Shown here: piece after piece, positions 45,964 to 54,800 of the stretch | How positions within the stretch are numbered: the stretch's first letter is position 1 | Layout of the letters: each line of letters opens with the position of its first letter | Assembly (NCBI GenBank): GCA_017454745.1 | Contig: JAFTCL010000083.1 | Span: 1-64,000 of the forward strand | Direction: 5' to 3' | Length of the DNA stretch: 64,000 nucleotides | DNA from: Kiritimatiellia bacterium | GTDB lineage: Bacteria; Verrucomicrobiota; Kiritimatiellia; RFP12; UBA1067 | The notes under the pieces: generated by a model | What the model saw: only the letters and a program-made list of their open reading frames with translations | Database searches by the model: none | What the model was told of the DNA's origin: nothing | Program-made: the position numbers and the translations under genes

Positions 45964-46046
45964 CGTTTAGGAATCCCTCGTGGATATTTCGGCTCATTTT
46001 CCGCCTTTTGTGTCATTCGCGATCACCTCGACTGAAAATTGGCGGT

Positions 46047-46075
46047 TTGACTTGCGGGGGGATTTTTGGTAAATT
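46047..46075 (+). promoter_or_regulatory. Predicted promoter of the alkaline phosphatase gene
   Basis: TTGACT (46047-46052), a 17-base spacer ending TTTTTGG and TAAATT (46070-46075). Transcription would start near 46082, which argues for the downstream start codon at 46106. Confidence 0.7.
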
Positions 46076-46105
46076 GTTATGAAATTCAACCGAGGGAGAC
46101 TGTTG

Positions 46106-47506
46106 ATGGAAAATCCGTTTATAGGTGTTTGTTTTGCTTTTACCGCTGCGGTGGCGTTTGCCGCACCGCCCAAGTATGTTTTTCTGTACATCGGCGACGG
46201 AATGTCCACGCCGCAGCGGATGGTGGCGGAGGAGTTCGCACGTAACGCCAACCATGGCGAGCTGGCCATGAATATGTTGCCGTACCACGCCACCACGCGG
46301 ACCAGATCGCTAACTTCGCTGATTACCGATTCGGCGGCTGCCGCCACCGCCATTGCCTGCGGGTCCAAAACCTACAACGGCGCTTTGGGTGTGGACGGAG
46401 ACAACAACCGTATTGAATCCGTCGCCGAAGTTGCCCACCGTAACGGACAGAAAGTTGGTATCGTAACCACCGTAACGATTTGCCACGCCACCCCGGCGGG
46501 ATTTTATGCGCACCGCAAAAATCGCGGTTTGTACTATCAGATCGGGTTGGATTTGATCGCGTCCGGCTTTGAATATTTCGCCGGCGGCGGCCTGGACGGA
46601 GCTTTTGACAAGAAGAAGGATCCGGAATACCGGGGCAATGTTTACGAGTTGGCGGCGCAAGCGGGTTACAAGATGGTTTGGGACAAGCCGGGTTTCACCG
46701 CGCTAAAACCCGGCGATGGCAAGGTGTGGGTACATTGTTGCGAGGGTGAGTTGCCTTATGACATCGACACCGATTTTTCAGTTTATCCCTCTTTGGCGGA
46801 ATTGACCCAAAAAGGCATTGAGCTGCTGGACAATCCCAACGGCTTTTTCATGATGATCGAGGGCGGTACGCTTGACCATTCCGGACACTCAAATGACGCC
46901 GCCGCAAATTTGCGCGACGTTCTGGCGTTGGACAAGGCGGTTCAGGTGGGCTTAGCTTTCGCCAAGGCACACGCCGACGAAACCTTGCTCATTGTTACCG
47001 GCGACCACGAGACCGGCGGCATGGCGATGGGGTTCGCAGGCACCGGTTACGCATTCCACATGGATCGGTTAGTGCATCAGAAGTGTTCGTCCGACGAATT
47101 CGCCCGGATCCTGCGGAAGGCCAAAAAGGAAAAACCGGATTTTTCGTTTGAAGACGCGAAGCCGTTGCTTACCAAATATTTCGGTTTTGTGTTCGAGGCC
47201 AAGGAAGGCGGCACTGACGACAAGGCTGCTGGCGAGAAGTTCGCCAAAGCAAACGCCGGTACCAAAGGCAATCCGATGCTCTTGCGGCCGAACGAGATCG
47301 AACAGTTGAAGGCCGGTTTTAACAAGGGTTCACTGCACCATGCCGCCCGCAAGCTGATCAGCGACAAATCGGGTGTGGGTTGGTCTTCGGGCTCGCATAC
47401 CGCGTTGCCGGTTTTGACCACCAGCACCGGCAAGTACGCCGACCGTTTTATCGGTATGTACGAGAACACGGAAATCGCGAACCGGATCAAACAACTCTAC
47501 CAATAG
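46106..47506 (+). CDS. Secreted alkaline phosphatase (PhoA family)
   Basis: This metal-dependent phosphomonoesterase has about 466 residues. A signal peptide (about 1-20, FAFTAAVAFA) leads to the family motifs YIGDGMSTPQ, ITDSAAAATA (phosphorylated serine), EGGTLDHSGHSND, VTGDHETGG and SGSHTA. Two metal sites are therefore complete. ATG 46106 follows the SD gaggga and lies downstream of a strong promoter; an in-frame ATG at 46079 would coincide with the transcription start. I see no Pho box. It releases phosphate outside the cytoplasm. Confidence 0.92.
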   Translation: MENPFIGVCFAFTAAVAFAAPPKYVFLYIGDGMSTPQRMVAEEFARNANHGELAMNMLPYHATTRTRSLTSLITDSAAAATAIACGSKTYNGALGVDGDNNRIESVAEVAHRNGQKVGIVTTVTICHATPAGFYAHRKNRGLYYQIGLDLIASGFEYFAGGGLDGAFDKKKDPEYRGNVYELAAQAGYKMVWDKPGFTALKPGDGKVWVHCCEGELPYDIDTDFSVYPSLAELTQKGIELLDNPNGFFMMIEGGTLDHSGHSNDAAANLRDVLALDKAVQVGLAFAKAHADETLLIVTGDHETGGMAMGFAGTGYAFHMDRLVHQKCSSDEFARILRKAKKEKPDFSFEDAKPLLTKYFGFVFEAKEGGTDDKAAGEKFAKANAGTKGNPMLLRPNEIEQLKAGFNKGSLHHAARKLISDKSGVGWSSGSHTALPVLTTSTGKYADRFIGMYENTEIANRIKQLYQ

Positions 47507-47513
47507 CCGTTTC

Positions 47514-48650
47514 ATGCGATTGTCAACCTGTAAGGCAAACCTGCTGGCGGTGGCGGTGATGTCGCTGTCGGTGGTGGCGATGTGGTTCATACCGGCACCG
47601 AAACAGCTGGCAAGCGACCACGGCGTTGCGGTGCGGGCCAAGGTGTTGTCAGTTGACAATTCCACGGTGCAGATGTTGGGTTTGCTGCGTTACGGTTCCC
47701 AGCATTTGACGGTTGAAATCCTTGAGGGCGCCGCAAAAGGCAGGACTTACCACGCGGTGAACGAAATCCGGGCGCAAATGGATCTTGACAAGGATTTCCA
47801 TCCCGGCGACACTGCGGTGGTGGTGTTGCAAAGCGGCGACGCCGAACAGGATTCCGCCGCGCTGGTCGCCCGAGACCAGTACCGGATGGGTTGGGGCTGG
47901 ATTTTGTTCGGCGGTTTTTGCGTACTGCTTTGCGTTTTTGGCGGTTGGGTGGGGGCAAAGGCGTTATTCAGCTTTCTGTACAGCTGCATTGTGATATGGA
48001 AGGCCGTGATACCGCTGGCGCTGCACGGCTGGCCGGTGAGCTGGACGGTCTTTGCGGCGGTATGCTGGCTCACTGCTGTCATAATGTATCTGGTGGCGGG
48101 TCTGTCACGCAAGGGCGTGTCGGCTTTCCTAGGCGCGTCGGTGGGGGTTTTGGCCGGATTGGGCCTGGCACATACGTTTGGGCGGCTGATGAAAATCAAC
48201 GGCGCCACCATGCCTTACGTACAGTCGCTGCTTTATTCGGGATTTGAATCGCTTAACTTGCAGGATGTGTTCATTGGGGCGATGGTGCTGGCCAGTTCGG
48301 GCGCGGTTATGGATCTGGCGATGGACATCGCTTCAGGCATTGACGAGGTGGCACGGCACAATCCGGAACTGTCCGGACGTGAACTCTGTCTTTCCGGGTT
48401 GCGTATTGGACGAAGCGTGGTTGGCACTATGACCACCACATTGCTGTTGGCGTACTCCGGTGGCTACATTACGTTGCTGATGGTATTCTGTACCCAGGGG
48501 ACACGCCCTTTGGATTTTTTGAACAACGCCCTGGTTGCGTCTGAAGTCGTGAAGACCCTGATAGGCAGTTTCTCGCTGATTTTTGTCGCCCCCAGCACCG
48601 CGTTGATTGCGGCGTGGATCTTCAGCATGAGAAAAAATTCGGTTAGGTAG
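47514..48650 (+). CDS. YibE/F-like membrane protein
   Basis: 378 residues. One N-terminal span is followed by an extracytoplasmic domain (about 30-120: LTVEILEGAAKGRTYHAVNE, HPGDTAVVVLQSGD). After that come seven or eight membrane spans, beginning WILFGGFCVLLCVFGGW. The run SGAVMDLAMDIASGIDEV within the membrane domain is typical of YibE/F. The family is described as putative multidrug or export-related, with no proven substrate. It starts 7 bases after the alkaline phosphatase stop, so the two are co-transcribed. Confidence 0.88.
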   Translation: MRLSTCKANLLAVAVMSLSVVAMWFIPAPKQLASDHGVAVRAKVLSVDNSTVQMLGLLRYGSQHLTVEILEGAAKGRTYHAVNEIRAQMDLDKDFHPGDTAVVVLQSGDAEQDSAALVARDQYRMGWGWILFGGFCVLLCVFGGWVGAKALFSFLYSCIVIWKAVIPLALHGWPVSWTVFAAVCWLTAVIMYLVAGLSRKGVSAFLGASVGVLAGLGLAHTFGRLMKINGATMPYVQSLLYSGFESLNLQDVFIGAMVLASSGAVMDLAMDIASGIDEVARHNPELSGRELCLSGLRIGRSVVGTMTTTLLLAYSGGYITLLMVFCTQGTRPLDFLNNALVASEVVKTLIGSFSLIFVAPSTALIAAWIFSMRKNSVR

Positions 48651-48680
48651 TTAGGTGGTGCGGTAGTTGGGTAGTTAGGT
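48641..48680. repeat. G/T-rich short degenerate repeat
   Basis: About 40 bases made of near-copies of GGTAGTTAGG, beginning inside the last codons of the YibE/F gene and continuing after its stop. The following bases up to about 48778 show no gene or other named element. Confidence 0.5.
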
Positions 48681-48778
48681 TTGTCCGCCCTCTTGACCTC
48701 CAAAGCGCGAAACGCGGCGGCGGTGGCCTTGGCGAATGCGGATGTTGCGTTGGCGGCGTTAAAATTGCCATTTTCGCC

Positions 48779-48807
48779 TTGAATAGACAAATTTTTTGTC
48801 GTAAAAT
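48779..48807 (+). promoter_or_regulatory. Predicted promoter of the giant GDPD gene
   Basis: TTGAAT (48779-48784), a 17-base spacer and TAAAAT (48802-48807). The spacer contains a small palindrome (gacaaa/tttgtc, 48786-48800). Transcription would start near 48814, about 43 bases before ATG. Confidence 0.6.
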
Positions 48808-48856
48808 ATGTTCCGTTTTGGGTGGTATTTAATTACAATTCATTAAGGAGCAGGTT

Positions 48857-51800
48857 ATGAAAATGCGAAAACTGGTGTTGTGCTTATTGGCCATGGTTGG
48901 TCTGTCCGCGTTTGGCGCGGTCAGCGTCCCTATGATCATTTCACATCGCGGCGAATCTTCCGACGCGCCGGAAAATACGATGGCGGCGTTTCGGTTGGCG
49001 GTGGAACGCGGGGTGGACGCGATGGAGTGCGATGTGTACGTCACCGCCGACGGGGTTCCGGTGATCATGCACGACAAGTCGATGCGGCGCACCACCGGTG
49101 TAAATTCCAACATTACCGACCTTCCGGTTTCCACGGTTACCAACACTGCCGCCACCGCTTTCGGTTCATGGGCAAGCAGCGAGTATTCTGAAGAGAAGGT
49201 CCCGACCTTGGCGCAATATCTGGCGTTGTTGCGCGATTCCGAGATTAAGGCCGTGATTGAACTGAAGGAGGGCAACCCCAACAGCGACACTTTCATAAAC
49301 GCTGTCGCGGCGGCGGTAGTCAGCGAGGCGGCGGCCACGCCGGAGCGAGTGGTCTTCATCTCCTTCGGGGCTGATCTGGTCTCCAAGATTCGCCAGGTGC
49401 TTCCCACCTATCCGGCGCTGTATTTGGTCAGTGCCTGCCCCTCCGACGTCAATAACTTGATTGCCACGATGGCGGAGTGCCATGCGACCGGAGTCGACGC
49501 TTCTAGCGGGTTTAACGCCGATTACGTGGCCGCAGTCCGCGGTGCCGGGTATTCTTTTGTAACTTGGACCGTGGATAGCACGGCAACCGCCTACAACCAA
49601 ACCATGATGGGCGTGGACGGCATCACCACCAACACCGGTAAGGTGCTCAAGGATTACATTACTGACAAGATTGACGAACTTAACGCCGAAGAGGCCGCGC
49701 GGATGGCTGTTTACGCTGAACTTATCGAACGCAATGTCCCGGCTCGCGGCGGGTGGATGCGTGTCGATGCGGATTCTTACGCCGACGGGATGCTGATCAA
49801 TTTTGACGGTATCCGCAACCAAGGTTTGAATCAACCGCACAACGCTTCAGCGGAAAGCTGGGTCAACCTTGGTTCGTTGGGTACGGGAATTAATCTCTCG
49901 TTCACCGGCGCGATTATCTGGGAGGACGACGGTTTCTACTTCAACCAGGCCACCCGCGCGGTCACGGCGGGGAATTGCGCGCTTCCGGCGGTCTTCTCGA
50001 TGCAGTACGCGATGGACATCCCGGATATCGCCACCGCCACCCAAACCACCTTTCCGAACTACTTCTCCGTGGTCAAAAGCAAGCTGGACAATGGCGTGTT
50101 TACCCGCAACGACAACAAGCAGTGCCTGGAGATGAAACTCACCGAGTACGGGGTTTCGGAGAAACCCCGGCTGTTTGTCTACAACTGGGAAGGCCGGTAC
50201 GCGACCTTTATTCTCGATACCGCCACGGTTTACGGTACCCAAACCACCAATCTCGATTATTCGGTGTCGCGCAGTTCCGCCAAGGCGACATCCTACCCGT
50301 GGATGTTCGGTTCTGGCAGCGGTGGCAAAACCGACGGGTCCGGTTTCGCCGACCGTTACGCGAGAGGGACCTACAAGTCCATCCGTTTCTATGACCATGT
50401 GTTGACCACCGATGAGATTTCATGGAACCGGATGATTGATGAGATCCGTTTCCGTGGGGTTGATGATCCGATTATGGTTAAGGTCGCCAGCTCTGACCCG
50501 CGCTTTGAAGGTGTGGAGGGTAACGGAGATTATCTGCTCACTTCCGCGCACACTTTCTCCGCGACCAATATGGTTTACAACGGCGATGTGTTTTCTCCGA
50601 GCGGTTACGTTTTGGAAACCTGGAACCCTTCCACCGAAAGTTGGGTGGCAGCGGATGCGGTGCCTGACACCAGCTATACCTACACTCCGGGCGTTTCGCC
50701 ATCGCGGGTACGTCTGACTTGGCAGTGGACGGGTATTACCCGTATCAATGGCGTTTATGACCTTGCTACGGAGGCGGCTGAGGTTTCCGGAGATGTGCTG
50801 GTCGCCGACGGAGCAAAAATTGTTTCGTCCGCTTTCGACGAAGGGCAGACGGGGCTTACCGCCTCCGGCTCTTTTACGGTTCAGGGTGCGTTGACCTTCG
50901 ACCTGAACGGTTTTTCCGGCGGTACTTATACGCTGGTTTCCGCCGAAAATGTTGTTTTGGAAAATGGTGCCACCGTTGTCCTTTCCAATGTAGGCGAGCT
51001 GACGGGAATAAGGCGGACTTTGACGTGCACGGACAACAGCATTGTCCTGACCGTGGAGCGCGATGGAAGTTTGGACGAATTCGTCTTTAATGGGGACTTC
51101 GCCATGAATGGCACGACGGTGGGGAATGAAAACACTGCTAATGCCGGAACCAACTGGTCGTACGCCTACAATCCGGGTTTTTCTATTCCCTGGTGGAAAA
51201 CTAGTAACACTCAGTGCGGGTTGACCGTAACCAATACCCCCTGGCTGGCAATCGGTCAGACCAACGGAGGAACGTATTCATACTTTGTTCAGAGCACAGA
51301 GTGTGAACTTTCACAGAACCTGGGGACGGTGCCTGCCGGCATCTATCGTTTCTCGTATAATATCGCAGCCAGGCCAAGCCATACCCAATCTCTAATGGAT
51401 GTGACTGTAGGCAAAAACGGTACAGCGATGTTTGAGTATCGCACCGAAGAGCTGACCAATACCCTTTTCGAGTGCTATGAATCCGTCATCGTGCTGACCG
51501 AGGCTGCGAACTACGGTTTGAGTTTCAAACATCTGGTTCCGAGCGGAGACAAGGCGATCATTCTTGACGATGTGTCTTTCCGGCGCGAGGAAACTTCCGG
51601 CTGGTCATTGTCCGGCGGCAGTGCGGTGATTGACGGTACCGGTCTTGGCGCGGCGGTTCCCGGCCGCAGTTTTGTGGATGGCGACGCGACGATTCGTTCC
51701 GGTTCACTGCTAACCTTTACTCCGGTTTACGGAACTGCCACGCTTAATGTCGGCGGCACTCTAGCCGTTGAAGGTTCGGTGGCGGTGAATATCAAAGGCC

Positions 51801-54800
51801 CGGATTCCCTGTTGTGCGGCGAATATTCGCTCATCGAGGCTGGACAGTTGACAATGGCGAACGGTGCCGCGTTCTCGCTGACATCGTCCGTGGTCTTTGG
51901 CGAGAATCGCGCGGGGGTGTTGGAGTTGACCGATACCGGGTTGAAACTCCGGGTTTATCCAACCGGTAACCCGATTTACAAACGTAATAACACTTTGTCT
52001 GGCAACTACATTTTCTGGCAACCGCAGGGCAACCATTACTGGCAGACCAAGTCCAACTGGTCGTCCGGTGCCGTGCCGGGGTTTGATGCCAACCAGCGGA
52101 TTATCTTCACCGTGGCGGATTCTGTGGAAATCAACGCATATTCGAAGTGGACCAGCGGCAACGCCTATCTGTGTTTCTACAATGGCACGAAGACTCCGGT
52201 GGAGTTCTCTGCCAGCAGCGGGGATTTCGGTCTTGACACCACTTCGCAGGGCGCGTCCGGATGGGCAATTGTGCGCGGTTATGGCGTGGGCGGCTACTTG
52301 CGGGTAAACAACGGCACTTACAACGTGTCTTACGTTTATCCCAACGGCAATTCGGACGAGAGCGAATTTTCCTATGCCCGTTTCGAATTGCTCGGCGGGT
52401 CATTAACCGGTACCAAATCGTTCCTGAATTGTAATTTCGATTTGTCGCGTTCCGACGTGTTGATCGATGGTTGTAACGTCAAGTTTACCAATGACTACAA
52501 CTCAAATATCAATGCATTCACCAAACAAGTGTTCAGGTTGGTTTCCGGTTCGCTGTCGGTCAACAACTTCCAGTTGGGCGCGGGAAACTATAGTATGTTT
52601 GACGGCGAGATGTCGGGCGGCGAGCTTACTTGCGCAGGAAACTTCTCCTTTAACGGCGCTAATCCCGATGCGGCGAAATTTGTATTAAAGGGCGGTCGGC
52701 TGATCACTGACACTATCATGCGATCCAACTCCAAGGCGGTGTTTCTGATTGACGGCGGTACGTTGTCGCCATACGGCAACGCCGACGGATGGCTCTATTC
52801 CGCGAACTTCCTTACCGTCACTAAAGGCGGCACGGTGTTAGCTGATACCGACGGCCACAATGTGAGGTGGATGGCTACGGTTGCCGATGACGAGGGCGGA
52901 TATGATTTCAGTCTCAGCAAACGCGGGAACGGCACGCTTACCTTCAATGCCGACCAGTTGTTCACCGGTACTTTGGCGGTTGATTCAGGCACTCTGGCTA
53001 CGGTACACTCGCTGTCTGCCGGAGAGATTACCGTGGCTTCCGGCGCATCGTTCTCGGTGGCTAATGCCGCTATTAATACGTTGACCCTTCCGTCCATCAC
53101 ATTGGCGCCCGGAGCGGTTTTGGAGTTTGACGTCAACCCTGATGGTTGCGATGTGCTTGCTTTCACGTCCATAGACATCACATCGGCCTCGGCGGAACAT
53201 CCGGTGTATATCGACGTTTCGCTGTCCGGCATGGCGACCTTGGATGATGACACATCCTACACCTTGATTTCCCGCGGCGTGACCGATGCCTCTAAATTTG
53301 AGTTGCGCGGCGTGGCGGGATCGCTTTCGGTTAGGAACGGCGCGTTGATAATGACCAAGAGCGCCGCCACCTCCAACGAGTGGAGCGGATTGGCAAACGA
53401 CGGCGGCAAGTGGTCTACCGGCGGCAACTGGCGTAACGGAGAGCCGCCTGTCAGCGGCGGCAGCGCGGTTTTCAATACTTCAGCAGGAACTACACTGTTT
53501 GATATTACGGGGCTGGCTTTGAGCGAAATGTTTTTCGGCGAGGATGCCGGCGCGTTTGTGCACACCGGAGATGATTCGCTTACGATTTATACCTCCATCA
53601 CCAACCTTTCCAATTACGCGCAGGATATAAAAATGCCGGTGACGCTGGGAGTGGACGGGTTAGGGTTCTCGGTTTACTCCGCTGGAGACCTGATTATCAC
53701 CAATACCATTACCCCGGCTTTAAAAACTCTAGTGAAAGACGGTGGCGGCACTTTGCTGATAAACGACAACGCCATTGCTTGCCTGTCCAGATTGGATATT
53801 AATTCCGGAACTGTGAAACTGAATGGCCGCACCGGAACGGTTCTTTCAGCAAATGATGAGGGCGGGGAGATTCACATTGCCGACGGAGCAGGTCTGGACA
53901 TCAACCACGCCCCGGCCGCCAGCGGCATCGCATTGGCGTCTGATGAGGTCACTCACGGCAAGGTGATATATTTCGAGGGCAATGGCCCAGACGGCAACGG
54001 AGCACTCTACAACTCCAACAACAACACCACATGGACCGGCTATTTCAGCCATTTGGTCCTTACCGGCGATGCCAAGGTTGGCGGCGGGCACATGTCGTTG
54101 CGGACGGTTGCAAATTCCGCGTTGAACGACAATGTGATCGAAGGGCCTTATGCTTTGGACATAGCGAATCAAGTTGACGGGTTGGGCTTCACCCAGGTGG
54201 CGGTTAATTTTGATCTAAAGCGAGAGGATATCACCGGGAAGACCCAGTTGGAGGGTGCTCAGACCGGCGTCATTGATGAGGGTGTTCATGTGAAAAACGG
54301 CGGAAATGTGGTTCTCTACGGTACCACGCTTCCGGCTGGCATTCCGGTAACGGTGGACGACAATGCCACCGGTGCGTTCTCGCTGGGCTCCGGAACCTCG
54401 TACATCCAGTCGGCGTTTACCGTAGGGGGTGATGCGACGGCGGCGTTCAGTGCCAACAACACCGCCTACTTGACGGGATCGGTTACAAACAATGGGTTGA
54501 TCTCTTACACGGGAACAGGAAACATCTACTTTGATTGCGTTCCGGTTGTCGGCGGTACCTACAAGAACACCGCCGGTTCGCTTTGGTTCACCCCGGCGGT
54601 TGATTCGCCGGAAAGCCGGATTACCGTAGACTCTTCTTCAACATTGGTGTTTGGCGCCAACAGCGGTTCGGGCGCGTTACCCCGGTTCGGCGCGATTTCG
54701 GCAACCGCATCGAAGAACGTTTATTTCCGTCCGTGCGCTTCGGTGGCACTTGAGAATGATCTGTTCGACGATGTGGTCAACAAGTCCCGTTCGTCCAACG

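Noticed and set aside
48461-48790. Minus-strand open frame of 108 codons covering the intergenic region before the GDPD giant
   Set aside because: Most of it is antisense to YibE/F, and the rest translates a low-complexity repeat; no SD.
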